DNA of 64,000 nt from positions 35,992-99,991 of the forward strand of contig NZ_AMZN01000046.1 of NCBI RefSeq assembly GCF_000331535.1, in the 5' to 3' direction. Positions 9,375 through 18,843 of the stretch are shown here, in pieces. Origin of the DNA: Fulvivirga imtechensis AK7 (GTDB taxonomy: Bacteria > Bacteroidota > Bacteroidia > Cytophagales > Cyclobacteriaceae). A program made the position numbers and the translations under genes. Numbering within the stretch: the first letter of the stretch is position 1; every line of letters starts with the position of its first letter. Below the pieces are notes generated by a model. It made no database searches, was not told the origin of the DNA, and saw only the letters and a program-made list of their open reading frames with translations.

Positions 9375-9892
9375 AAAAAGTGGTGGTCATCGGGCCTGAG
9401 TCAACCGGCAAATCATCCTTATCTTCAGCGCTGGCTGCGCACTACCAAACTGAGTGGGTGCCGGAGTATGCTCGTGAGTATATCGACCAACTGCAACGAC
9501 CGTACCAGGAAAGCGACCTGATAGAGATCGCCAGAGGGCAGTTGGGATCGGAAGATGAAAAAGCCGCCAAATCCAATAAATTACTAATTTGTGATACTGA
9601 TCTGATCGTGATCAAAATATGGTATGAACACAGGTACGGCTACTGCCCGAAGGAGATCCTTTCTACCATCAACTCCCGTAAATATGATCTATACCTGCTC
9701 ACCTACATCGATATACCGTGGGAAGATGATCCACAAAGAGAATATCCGCATCTGATGGAGTACTTTTATAACCTTTTCAAAAGCGAGTTGGAAGCGCTGA
9801 ATCTTCCCTATGTAGTGGTTAGAGGTGAGTTTGAAGAGAGGATGCGTTCGGCTACCAGAGCTATCGACAGCCGATTGAATTGCGAACAATGA
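9338..9892 (+). CDS. nadR: NadR-like nicotinamide riboside kinase (P-loop ATPase)
   Basis: The 184-aa protein has an N-terminal P-loop, VVVIGPESTGKSSLSSALA (residues ~15-33), followed by VPEYAREYI and CDTDLIVIKIWYEHRYG. These are landmarks of the ribosylnicotinamide kinase domain of NadR. The DNA-binding and NMN adenylyltransferase domains of enteric NadR are absent, as in many Bacteroidota AAA-type stand-alone kinases. It overlaps pnuC, which supports coupling of uptake and phosphorylation of nicotinamide riboside. The symbol is used for the kinase domain only. Confidence 0.85.
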   Translation: MEENNEQSGRELKKVVVIGPESTGKSSLSSALAAHYQTEWVPEYAREYIDQLQRPYQESDLIEIARGQLGSEDEKAAKSNKLLICDTDLIVIKIWYEHRYGYCPKEILSTINSRKYDLYLLTYIDIPWEDDPQREYPHLMEYFYNLFKSELEALNLPYVVVRGEFEERMRSATRAIDSRLNCEQ

Positions 9893-9924
9893 CATACATA
9901 TGTGGCTGATCAAGCCACATATAA

Positions 9925-10590
9925 CTATGAAATAATTGCTCCTTCCTTTTCTCTGTCAACATGATGTTCATCCATGGAAACAGTAGCTTCGGTAATGGTT
10001 TCATTATCTTCTTTGTCTTTAAAGAAGCGCTTTTGAAACAGAAGTATCAGTACAACTCCTATAAATATGGACGAATCCGCAATGTTGAATACCGGGCTGA
10101 AAAAGAGGAAATAATCACCGCCTATGCCAGGTACCCAATCCGGATAGTAGCCGTCAAAAAGGGGGAAGAACAGCATATCAATCACCTGCCCGTGAAACCA
10201 TGGAGAGGGCGAACCGGCAGGAGCATTATTAAGAAACACTCCGTAGAAAGTACTATCGATCACATTCCCAACGGCACCTCCCAAGATCAGCCCCATACAC
10301 CATAGCAAGCCTGCTTTTGCGCCCTTTTTATAGAGATAATAAATATAGTACCCAATTCCGAACATAGCGCCAAGGCGGAACAGTGTCAACAAAAGCTTAC
10401 CGTACTCATGGCTTGATTTCAAACCGAAAGCCATACCCGGGTTGAGCAGATAGTGTAGTTTAAACCAGTCTCCAAAAACGTCAATCTCACCGGGAGTACC
10501 CATGTCCATATTAAAATGAACCAGCAGTTTTACGGTCTGGTCAATAATTATAACTCCCAGAGCCGCCAGGTAATATTTATATAACTTCAT
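9925..10590 (-). CDS. lspA: Lipoprotein signal peptidase (signal peptidase II)
   Basis: LspA cleaves the signal peptide of diacylglyceryl-modified prolipoproteins in the inner membrane. The 221-aa protein has four membrane helices. The two catalytic Asp motifs are visible: GGAVGNVIDSTFYG and FNIADSSIFIG. A ~35-residue charged C-terminal tail is longer than in E. coli. The start codon is directly adjacent to the stop of ileS (no gap), giving the ileS-lspA order also known from Proteobacteria. Confidence 0.95.
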   Translation of the reverse strand: MKLYKYYLAALGVIIIDQTVKLLVHFNMDMGTPGEIDVFGDWFKLHYLLNPGMAFGLKSSHEYGKLLLTLFRLGAMFGIGYYIYYLYKKGAKAGLLWCMGLILGGAVGNVIDSTFYGVFLNNAPAGSPSPWFHGQVIDMLFFPLFDGYYPDWVPGIGGDYFLFFSPVFNIADSSIFIGVVLILLFQKRFFKDKEDNETITEATVSMDEHHVDREKEGAIIS

Positions 10591-13500
10591 TTATGCTTCG
10601 ATTTTAACCTTAAGCTTGTGCTCATCCATCTCCAGTTCACTTCCATCGCTCAGGTTGTCTAAAATGTTCAGTGACAATGCCTGTGTTTCATTGCAAATAT
10701 ATTCTTTGTTGGCTTCCAACGCGGCATTCACCAGATCAGTGTTTCTCTCTATATTAATTTTTATCTTGTCCTGAACTTCTAATCCCATATCCTTCCGAAG
10801 ATTTTGCACCCTGTTTACCAGGTCTCGTGCAATGCCTTCTTTCCTGAGTTCATCAGAGATAGTGATATCCAACGCCACTGTTAACCTTCCTTCGGAAGCC
10901 ACAGACCAACCGGGAATATCCTGGTAGTTGATCTCCACATCCTCTAGCGTTAACTCCACTGTGCCCTCCGATAGTTCCACAACAAGTTTATTTTCGTTTT
11001 CCAACTGCGCTATCTCATCAGTAGAAAACTGGTTGATCTTCCCGGATATTTCCTTCACCCTGGGGCCGTATTCCTGACCCAGCTTTCGGAAATTAGGTTT
11101 CACATGCTTTACCAGCACCCCTGACTCGTCATCCACAAACTCTACTTCCTTGATATTAACCTCTGACAAAATCAGCTCTTCTACTGCACTTACTTGTCTC
11201 TTAAACTGGTCATTTATTACAGGCAGTAAAATTTTTGATAGCGGCTGACGTACTTTTATCTTATGTTTCTTCCTGAGTGAGTGTACCAAAGATGAAATAT
11301 TCTGTGCTAACGACATACGCTGTTCCAGGTCTACATCTATCACTGACTCATCCTTCTCAGGAAAATCTGCCAGGTGTACGGACTCTGCGCCTTCCAGCCC
11401 CGTAACAGCGTTTAGGTCCTGAAACAGTTGATCCATATAAAATGGCGCTATTGGCGAGCCCAACTTCGCAATGGTAACCAGACAGGTATACAACGTCTGA
11501 TATGCCGCCTTTTTATCCGCATTGTATTCACCTCTCCAGAAGCGCTTTCTGTTCAGCCTTACATACCAATTGCTCAGATCATCGGTGGTGAAATCCTGGA
11601 TCAGCCTAGCAGCCTTTGTGGGCTCGTAATCTTCATAAGAAGCCTCCACTTTCTCTATCAGGCTATTCAACTTGGAGAGTATCCATCGATCGCTTTCTGT
11701 CCTGTCGCCATTGGCAATCTCACCATCTTTGTAGTTAAACCCATCCAGATTTGCATACAATGCGAAGAAAGAATAAGTATTGTGAAGGGTACCGAAAAAT
11801 CTTCTTTGCACCTCTACAACGCCTTCCATGTTAAACTTGAGGTTATCCCAGGGATTAGCATTGGAGATCATATACCAGCGCGTGGCATCCGGCCCGTGCT
11901 CTGCTAATGTTTTGAATGGATCGATGGCATTGCCCAATCTCTTAGACATTTTGTTGCCATTTTTATCCAGCACAAGGCCATTGGCGATAACATTCTTGAA
12001 AGCAACATTATCGTACAGCATCACTGCAATAGCATGAAGCGTAAAGAACCAGCCCCTGGTCTGATCCACTCCCTCGGCAATAAAATCAGCCGGGAAGTTG
12101 GTGTCAAAAATATCTTTATTCTCAAACGGGTAGTGCCACTGAGCATAGGGCATAGCACCCGAATCAAACCATACATCGATAAGGTCCGGTTCGCGATACA
12201 TTTTCTGTCCGCTGTCACTTACCAGAAATATGCGGTCTACGTAAGGCCTGTGCAGATCAAAGTCATCGCCTATAGGTTCGGACATAAAACCTGCTTTAAC
12301 AGCTTTTTGCACTTCAGCTTTCAACTCTTCTATGGAGCCGATACATTTCTGTTCTGTTCTGTCTTCTGTAACCCAAATAGGCAGTGGTGTGCCCCAGAAC
12401 CTCGATCGTGACAGGTTCCAGTCTACCAGGTTTTCCAACCAGTTGCCAAAACGACCGGTTCCGGTAGACTCCGGCTTCCAGTTGATGGTTTTGTTCAACT
12501 CCACCAGTCTGTCTTTCATGGCAGTAGTTTTAATAAACCATGAATCCAATGGGTAGTACAACACCGGCTTATCCGTTCTCCAGCAGTGGGGATAAGGGTG
12601 TTCATATTTTTCTACTTTAAAAGCTTTGTTCTCCTCTTTGAGCTTAATAGCGATCTGCACATCAAGCGATCTTTCCGGAGCCTCTCCCTCTTTGTAGTAT
12701 TCGTTTTTAACATAAATACCGGCAAAATCAGAGATCTCCTTCACATAACGCCCTTGCTTGTCTACAATGGGACCGGCATTACCTTCTTCATCTTTCACAA
12801 GGATAGCACCGATGCCTGCCTGCCTGGCTACCCTTTGGTCATCCGCACCGAAAGTAGGAGAGATGTGTACGATGCCCGTACCATCTTCCGTACTAACAAA
12901 ATCTCCGGGTATTACCTTAAAGGCTGGTCCATCTGGTTCTACATAGGGCAGTAGTTGTTCGTATTCAATACCTGTTAAATCCCTGCCTTTATATTCCTCC
13001 ACAATTTTGAAAGGAATTAATTTATCTCCTTCCTTAAAGTCCTCGAACGACACCTCTTTGGCCTTTTCGTTGAAGTATTCTCCCATTCTATCCTTAGCCA
13101 GAATGACATAAACCAGTTCAAAGGTATATGGATTATATGTTTTTACTTTTACATAGTCTATTTTTTCGCCTACTGCCAACGCAGTATTTGCCGCTAGCGT
13201 CCATGGTGTAGTTGTCCAGGCCAGAAAATGGGTATTTTCCTCGCCTTTCAGCTTAAATTGTGCCGTCACAGTAGTGTCTTTCACATCTCTGTACGTGCCT
13301 GGCTGATTCAGCTCATGAGAACTGAGTCCTGTACCTGCTGCCGGGGAGTAAGGCTGAATGGTATATCCTTTGTAAAGCAGCCCTTTATCGTAGAGTTGCT
13401 TCAGCAGGTACCACAGCGTCTCCATATATTCCCTGTCGAAAGTAACGTAAGGATTGTCCAGGTCGACCCAATAACCCATTTTTTGTGTCAGGTCGTCCCA

Positions 13501-13890
13501 TTCATCTTTATATTTCATTACCGTTTCGCGGCATTTCTGATTATATTCTTCTACGGAGATCTTTTTCCCGATATCTTCTTTTGTAATGCCCAGCTCTTTT
13601 TCCACCTGCAGCTCTACTGGCAGTCCATGGGTATCCCAACCACCCTTTCTTTTTACCTGAAAGCCTTTTAGCGTTTTGTAACGGCAGAAGATATCTTTTA
13701 CAGCACGAGCCATCACATGGTGAATACCTGGTGTACCGTTGGCAGAAGGTGGCCCTTCATAGAATGTGAATGTTTCATGCCCCTCACGTAGATCGACAGA
13801 TTTTTCAAAAATCTTGTTTTCCTTCCAATATTTCAATATTCGATCAGCTACTCCGGCATAATTGAGCCCTTTATACTCTTTGTACTTCAC
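10591..13890 (-). CDS. ileS: Isoleucyl-tRNA synthetase (long, eukaryote-like class)
   Basis: The cytosolic enzyme charges tRNA-Ile. At 1099 aa it is longer than the common bacterial type. The class I signatures are GIHHVM (HIGH-type) near residue 56 and NKMSKRLG (KMSKS-type). Landmarks such as WTTTPWTLAANTALA of the editing domain lie between them. The C-terminal region (LRKEGIARDLVNRVQNLRKD) resembles eukaryotic/archaeal IleRS and lacks a zinc-ribbon Cys cluster, which points to the IleRS2 class known for low mupirocin sensitivity; this is inferred from family knowledge. The start is GTG at 13888-13890, with GGAG a few bases upstream. It is followed without gap by lspA. Confidence 0.96.
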   Translation of the reverse strand: MKYKEYKGLNYAGVADRILKYWKENKIFEKSVDLREGHETFTFYEGPPSANGTPGIHHVMARAVKDIFCRYKTLKGFQVKRKGGWDTHGLPVELQVEKELGITKEDIGKKISVEEYNQKCRETVMKYKDEWDDLTQKMGYWVDLDNPYVTFDREYMETLWYLLKQLYDKGLLYKGYTIQPYSPAAGTGLSSHELNQPGTYRDVKDTTVTAQFKLKGEENTHFLAWTTTPWTLAANTALAVGEKIDYVKVKTYNPYTFELVYVILAKDRMGEYFNEKAKEVSFEDFKEGDKLIPFKIVEEYKGRDLTGIEYEQLLPYVEPDGPAFKVIPGDFVSTEDGTGIVHISPTFGADDQRVARQAGIGAILVKDEEGNAGPIVDKQGRYVKEISDFAGIYVKNEYYKEGEAPERSLDVQIAIKLKEENKAFKVEKYEHPYPHCWRTDKPVLYYPLDSWFIKTTAMKDRLVELNKTINWKPESTGTGRFGNWLENLVDWNLSRSRFWGTPLPIWVTEDRTEQKCIGSIEELKAEVQKAVKAGFMSEPIGDDFDLHRPYVDRIFLVSDSGQKMYREPDLIDVWFDSGAMPYAQWHYPFENKDIFDTNFPADFIAEGVDQTRGWFFTLHAIAVMLYDNVAFKNVIANGLVLDKNGNKMSKRLGNAIDPFKTLAEHGPDATRWYMISNANPWDNLKFNMEGVVEVQRRFFGTLHNTYSFFALYANLDGFNYKDGEIANGDRTESDRWILSKLNSLIEKVEASYEDYEPTKAARLIQDFTTDDLSNWYVRLNRKRFWRGEYNADKKAAYQTLYTCLVTIAKLGSPIAPFYMDQLFQDLNAVTGLEGAESVHLADFPEKDESVIDVDLEQRMSLAQNISSLVHSLRKKHKIKVRQPLSKILLPVINDQFKRQVSAVEELILSEVNIKEVEFVDDESGVLVKHVKPNFRKLGQEYGPRVKEISGKINQFSTDEIAQLENENKLVVELSEGTVELTLEDVEINYQDIPGWSVASEGRLTVALDITISDELRKEGIARDLVNRVQNLRKDMGLEVQDKIKINIERNTDLVNAALEANKEYICNETQALSLNILDNLSDGSELEMDEHKLKVKIEA

Positions 13891-13913
13891 CTTTTGATCT
13901 CCTTTAAAGTATT

Positions 13914-16358
13914 CTATGATTTAATTTTATCAGAAACGTTCTCTTTTTCGGCAGCCTCGTTATTACCTACCCTGATCAGTTCAAGATCTATTTCCTCGTC
14001 TTCATCTTCCTGGTAAAAACCATCGTCATATTGTTCTATCAGCGGATGTGCATCTTTTCTGCGCTTACCATCATCAATAGACATCAACAATGACGGAAGT
14101 AGGATCAGGTTGGTGAACATGGCTATTAGCAACGTCACGGAAGTCAGGATCCCCAGCGCTACCGTACCGCCAAAACCAGACCCGGCAAAGATCACAAAAC
14201 CAGCAAACAGTATGATGGAGGTATACATCATGCTAGCCCCTGTTTCCCGCAAAGTTTTACTGACAGCCACGGGCACGAAAAATTTATTGGCAAAAAGCTC
14301 CTGCCGGTACTTGGCTAAAAAATGTATGGAGTCATCAACCGATATACCAAACACAATGCTAAATATAAGTGCGGTACTGGGTTTCAACGGAATACCTGCG
14401 AAGCCCATGATACCGGCTGTAATCACCAATGGGATGATATTTGGAATGAGTGAAATGAGGATCATTCTGAAGTTTACAAACAGAATTGCCATGATCACAG
14501 AAATGATCAAAAATGCCAATAAAAGACTCATTCGCAGATTCTCTATCAGAAATTTGTTTCCTTTAATAAATAGAGGTGTGGTTCCTGTTATGCTTAACGT
14601 CATGCCCGACTCTGCAAACATGGAATCTATTTGCGGTTGTATCACTTCACTGATCAGCGAATCCATTTTGTGTGAGCCTATATCCGCTACCTGCATGGAT
14701 ATCCTCATCTTCTGCAAGGTAGAATCAACAAAAGAGCTGAATAATCCGCTTTCATCATTTTGACCCTGGAGGTATGGAAAAATAAAGTTCTTCTCACGTC
14801 TATCGGGAAGGCTATACCTTGCGGGGTTGTTATTATAAAACGCTTGCTTTGCAGCTTTCACAAAGCTGACAATTGAAACAGGCTTTGAAATATCCTGATT
14901 AGATTCCAAAAACTCTTCAAACTGCTCCACTTTCTGAAGATTTCTCACGTCTATTACGCCTCTTCTCTCGTGGGTATCGATCACAATCTCGAGTGGCATG
15001 ATACCGCTGAAATGCCTTTCAAAAAAAGCCAGGTCCTGCTTGATCTGACTATCAGCAGGAATATCATCCACCATATAGGAAACTGCCCTGATCTTTAAAG
15101 TGCCAAAAACTGCAGCCACTACCAACACCACTGTGATGCCGTAAATGTAGATCCTGTGCCTATGCACGAGCAGATCCATTCTGGTAAGCGCAAAATCAAG
15201 TATTTTGAATTTGAGGTGCTTTAACTGCTTTCCTCCGGGTGCGGGCAGCCAGGAGAATACAGCCGGTATAAGTATTATGCTCACAAGGAAAGTGGCCATA
15301 ATATTAACACCAGCCACTATTCCAAACTCTTTAAGTATGGTAATATCAGTGGTGGCCAAAACCAGAAAGCCTATAGCGGTGGTGAAATTGGTGATCAATG
15401 TGACCAGTCCTATTTTTCTGATCACACGGCTGATCGCCATGATCTTGTTTCCATGCTTTTCAAACTCCTGGTGATACTTGTTTAACAGGTATACCGCATT
15501 GGGTATGCCTATGACAACAATTACGGGAGGTATCAGCCCTGTGAGTAGTGTAATTTTATAATTAAATAGTACGAGAGAGCCCAGTACCCAAACCACTATT
15601 ACGGCAATAACAATAATTGGAAAAAGTACGGCATCCCAGGTGCGGAAGAAAAGAAAAAGTATAAATGCCGTCACAGCAACCGAAAGGAAAAGAAATATCT
15701 GCATTTCATTTCTCACCTTACCGGCTACAACCGAACGTACAAATGGTAATCCGGCATATTTGAGATCAATATTCGTGCTTTCTTCAAAGTGAGTACCTGC
15801 ATCAATAATACTTTCTGTCAGGCCCAGCCGCTTTGGAGAATTCAGCACTTCTCTGTTAATAGAAACCAGGATCAATGTCGCACCGTTTTGGTCATTGATC
15901 AACCTGCCGCTGTAAAACTTCTGACCTTCTGCTACTTTTAGCAAGCTATCCAGTGTTTCCTGGTCCTTCACAGATTCATTAAAAATAGGCTTAAGCGCAA
16001 ATCTTCTTTCTGCGGTATCCTTTTCAAGCCGTTGAATGAGTGGCAGGGAAAGCACATCGTTTACCCCTGGCAAAGCTGCTATTGTAGTGCTTAGCTCACG
16101 AAGTCTTTCAAAATTTTCAGGAGTATACAAGCTACTATCTCTGATACCCAGCGCTACCAGGTTTCCATCTTCACCAAATTCCTGCTTAAACTGTTGAAAA
16201 ACAACCATGTCAGGATCATCGGAAGGTACTGTTTTGGCAAAGTCGTAGCTCATCTCTGCATTACGGGCATGGTACCCCATAAATGCAGTAATTGCTACCA
16301 GTATCGACACCAGTAGCAGCCTGTACTTAATAATTATATGCGAGAGTTTTGTCCACAT
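13914..16358 (-). CDS. RND/MMPL-superfamily exporter
   Basis: The predicted inner-membrane transporter of about 814 aa is built as two similar halves. Each half has one N-terminal helix, a large periplasmic loop and a block of about five helices. Motif-like segments include TTAIGFLVLATTDITILKEFG in the first half and GISVDDSIHFLAKYRQEL (helix 10 region) in the second. The acidic residues there are the usual proton relay of MMPL/Patched-type transporters. The C-terminus is a charged cytoplasmic tail rich in Asp/Glu. A TTG at 16376 is in frame; the ATG at 16358 was preferred. The substrate is unknown; lipids, hopanoids or drugs are all possible for the family. Confidence 0.85.
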   Translation of the reverse strand: MWTKLSHIIIKYRLLLVSILVAITAFMGYHARNAEMSYDFAKTVPSDDPDMVVFQQFKQEFGEDGNLVALGIRDSSLYTPENFERLRELSTTIAALPGVNDVLSLPLIQRLEKDTAERRFALKPIFNESVKDQETLDSLLKVAEGQKFYSGRLINDQNGATLILVSINREVLNSPKRLGLTESIIDAGTHFEESTNIDLKYAGLPFVRSVVAGKVRNEMQIFLFLSVAVTAFILFLFFRTWDAVLFPIIVIAVIVVWVLGSLVLFNYKITLLTGLIPPVIVVIGIPNAVYLLNKYHQEFEKHGNKIMAISRVIRKIGLVTLITNFTTAIGFLVLATTDITILKEFGIVAGVNIMATFLVSIILIPAVFSWLPAPGGKQLKHLKFKILDFALTRMDLLVHRHRIYIYGITVVLVVAAVFGTLKIRAVSYMVDDIPADSQIKQDLAFFERHFSGIMPLEIVIDTHERRGVIDVRNLQKVEQFEEFLESNQDISKPVSIVSFVKAAKQAFYNNNPARYSLPDRREKNFIFPYLQGQNDESGLFSSFVDSTLQKMRISMQVADIGSHKMDSLISEVIQPQIDSMFAESGMTLSITGTTPLFIKGNKFLIENLRMSLLLAFLIISVIMAILFVNFRMILISLIPNIIPLVITAGIMGFAGIPLKPSTALIFSIVFGISVDDSIHFLAKYRQELFANKFFVPVAVSKTLRETGASMMYTSIILFAGFVIFAGSGFGGTVALGILTSVTLLIAMFTNLILLPSLLMSIDDGKRRKDAHPLIEQYDDGFYQEDEDEEIDLELIRVGNNEAAEKENVSDKIKS

Positions 16359-16431
16359 GTCCGAATAAGACCACAAAGGTAATCATTTTAGGCTTAAAGT
16401 ATAATTTAAAACTATTAAACCTGGCGACTGA

Positions 16432-17766
16432 TCAAGTTCGTGGTAGAGATATTCCTTTTATTTTTCTATAAAGTGAAATAGCGTGTGAATCCGTCATCCC
16501 GGATACAAAATCCACGCAGCTCATCAGGGCGCTGTACAGATCGGTATGTTGGGAAATTTCATTTTTTATCTCGACCGGAAGCAGTCGCAGCGCTGACTGG
16601 TCTTTTTTTGTCAATGTGGTGTTTTTAATCACCTCAAAGGCTGCCGTAGTAAAAGAAGCCAGCAGCCCCGGCACCACCTCAAATCCCGCAGCCTCTGTCT
16701 CCATAACCGACCGCGCCCTGTAAATTTTTTCGATAGACAGACTTTCAATGTCTTTAAGCACTTCGGTAGTTTTAATCTGATCGGTAAGAGCGGTGTCAAA
16801 TGTACCGTTAAGCAGATTTTTTTCCTCATCGAGGAACAGCGAGCAACACTCATCAATAAGTACTCCTATGGAAAGCGCACGCAATGTACCGATCCTTTCA
16901 TCGTTACTCTCTATGCGTTCCAGCTTTGCCTGATCAAATTTATCGCGAAGTATACCTGCATAAAGCTCCACGGTATCATCGTAGCTCACCAGGTTAAGCC
17001 GGCAGCCATCTTCCAAGTCGATCAGTTGATAACAGATATCATCGGCAGCCTCTACAAGGAAGGCCAATGGATGCCGTGACCAGACATGGTCTGCATACCT
17101 GATCAGGCCTACGTTGTCAGCAATAGCCTCAAACAGTGCGCTTTCCGCCTGAAAGAAGCCATATTTTTTCTGACTTCTCCTGGTCTTGTCTCGCCCCGGC
17201 AGCAATGATTTTCTCGGATATTTACTAAATGCAGCCAGTGTAGCATAGGTTAGCTTCAACCCCTGATACCGCTCTTTATTGAGTATTCTAAAGCCTTGAG
17301 CATTGCCCTCAAAATTCGTAAGATCCTGCCATTGCCATTCATCTACCTGATCTTGAAAAAGTCTGGCAGCCGGATGATTAAGGAAAAACTCCGAGATGGC
17401 ATCTTCACCGGAATGCCCGAAAGGAGGGTTGCCAATGTCGTGAGTCAATGATGCTGCTGCCACAATAGCTCCAAGATCATGGACTGAAAATTTTTCAGAA
17501 AGCTCCTTATGCCTTTGCAAAAGCACCTGCCCGGCTCTTTTCCCCAGGCTACGGCCTACACTGGATACTTCCAGGCTGTGCGTAAGGCGGGTGTGTACAA
17601 AATCGTACTCAGGCAAAGGGTGTACCTGCGTTTTATCCTGAAGCCTGCGAAAAGGATGAGAAAATATTATTCTATCGTAGTCTTGCTCAAAAGCACTCCG
17701 GCTGATGTCATGCTGTCTGGGGCTCTCTCCTGCCCGTTGGTTTGAAAGTAGTTGCTCCCAGTTCAT
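16432..17766 (-). CDS. dgt: Deoxyguanosinetriphosphate triphosphohydrolase (dGTPase, HD family)
   Basis: The 444-aa HD-domain enzyme hydrolyses dNTPs to deoxynucleoside and triphosphate. The HD core has H in RLTHSLEVSSVG, the HD pair in THDIGNPPFGHSGEDAI, and the later Asp in VEAADDICYQLIDLED. The leading motif FRRLQDKTQVHP is typical of Dgt. The length matches the subgroup related to the E. coli and Thermus enzymes. Such enzymes control dNTP pools and can limit phage replication; that second role here is speculation. It is the first gene of a minus-strand block, followed by the repeat region upstream. Confidence 0.93.
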   Translation of the reverse strand: MNWEQLLSNQRAGESPRQHDISRSAFEQDYDRIIFSHPFRRLQDKTQVHPLPEYDFVHTRLTHSLEVSSVGRSLGKRAGQVLLQRHKELSEKFSVHDLGAIVAAASLTHDIGNPPFGHSGEDAISEFFLNHPAARLFQDQVDEWQWQDLTNFEGNAQGFRILNKERYQGLKLTYATLAAFSKYPRKSLLPGRDKTRRSQKKYGFFQAESALFEAIADNVGLIRYADHVWSRHPLAFLVEAADDICYQLIDLEDGCRLNLVSYDDTVELYAGILRDKFDQAKLERIESNDERIGTLRALSIGVLIDECCSLFLDEEKNLLNGTFDTALTDQIKTTEVLKDIESLSIEKIYRARSVMETEAAGFEVVPGLLASFTTAAFEVIKNTTLTKKDQSALRLLPVEIKNEISQHTDLYSALMSCVDFVSGMTDSHAISLYRKIKGISLPRT

Positions 17767-17867
17767 TTAGAAGTAAGTCATTATTCACACTCAAATACAA
17801 TCGACAAATTTAGGAGATCGGAGGGATTTAATGCTAGAAATTGTAGTGAAATGAGATTGGGTGTGCT

Positions 17868-18267
17868 GAGCCGGAAGCCCGAAGCCCGAAGACCGAAGTC
17901 GGAAGTACGGTACTTTAGCGACAGCTTTCGGAACCCGGCAGGTCTATAGAAGTAGGCAATCGGCAGAAGCAGTAGGCAAATTTTTAGTCATTAGTATTGA
18001 GTCGTGAGTCGTGAGTGAAAAACGAATCTTCATCCAAAGCATGCGAACTACTCTCCTCCTGGGAGGAGATACAGAGGTGAGTGGGGTGCCCATCTGTCCT
18101 TCAGACATCTGTCCCCAGGTCGGGGAGACTTTAGCGATGACGTTCGGTGCTCTTCAGTTTCTCCACCTCCGACCTTTGGCCACCTCCGCCAGCGGAGGAC
18201 AGTACTAATAAGGTTCACGATAATTTGATTTAGTAGTTTCACCCTTTGGAGGGGACTAGGGGGAGGT
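17868..18267. repeat. Large dispersed repeat, locus 1 copy 1
   Basis: It begins with GCCGGAAGCCCGAAG-like short direct repeats. It then runs through TTTAGCGACAGCTTTCGG, TAGTATTGAGTCGTGAGTCG, the near-palindrome CTCCTCCTGGGAGGAG, GCGATGACGTTCGGTGCTCT and the hairpin CCTCCGCCAGCGGAGG. The adjacent copy has the same landmarks 397 bp downstream (compare GACCGAAGTC at 17891 and 18288). It has no credible coding content. Confidence 0.85.
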
Positions 18268-18272
18268 TAGGG

Positions 18273-18660
18273 AGTCGAAAGTCCGAAGACCGAAGTCGGA
18301 AGTAGGTTACTTTAGCGACAAGCTTTCGGAACCCGGCAGGTCTATAGAAGTAGGCAATCGGCAGAAGCAGTAGGCAAATTTTAGTCATTAGTATTGAGTC
18401 GTGAGTCGTGAGTGAGAGACGAATCTTCATCCAAACATGCGAAACCGCTCTCCTCCCAGGAGGAGATACAGAGGTGGGTGGGGTGCCATCTGTCCTTCAG
18501 ACATCTGTCCCCAGGTTGGGGAGACTTTAGCGATGACGTTCGGTGCTCTTCAGTTTCTCCACCTCTGGCCTTTGGCCACCTCCGCCAGCGGAGGACAGTA
18601 CTAATAAGGTTCACGATGGTTTGATTTAGTAGTTTCACCCTTTGGAGGAGATACAGAGAT
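18273..18660. repeat. Large dispersed repeat, locus 1 copy 2
   Basis: This is the second tandem copy, with the same landmark order as copy 1 and only scattered differences (for example GGTTTGATTTAG for AATTTGATTTAG). It contains the stem-loops CTCCTCCCAGGAGGAG and CCTCCGCCAGCGGAGG. It ends in CCCTTTGGAGGAGATACAGAG, shortly before the adhesin leader. Related copies lie at 26.5-27.2 kb, and a shortened one lies at 40.4 kb. Confidence 0.85.
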
Positions 18661-18843
18661 GGGTTAAAGTCGGGACTATGGGATGAGTGTCTTCACGTAC
18701 TAAGCGCCATGCTCTCAACGCTTCGCACTCCGCTATCTTAACCCTCAATATCAATCACTTACCGGTCTATTCTGCGCCTTGTCTATCATGCCACTTACCT
18801 GATTACTTTGAAAAGCATCTACATATACCTTAAAAGAAGAACT

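Larger units (their letters stand above)
17767..18843. other. Repeat-filled intergenic region upstream of the SprB adhesin
   Basis: No credible gene was found in this ~1.1 kb. Most of it is two tandem copies of a ~390-bp repeat (annotated separately). The last ~180 bp (18660-18843) should hold the promoter and leader of the adhesin gene. No sequence there could be assigned to a promoter with confidence. Confidence 0.6.

Noticed and set aside
18048..18638. Similar minus-strand frames of 64-85 codons in the large repeat copies, both starting MKLLNQ and sharing RWRRWPK
   Set aside because: They differ in length and composition, lie inside a noncoding tandem repeat, and resemble no protein. Their similarity follows from the DNA repeat.
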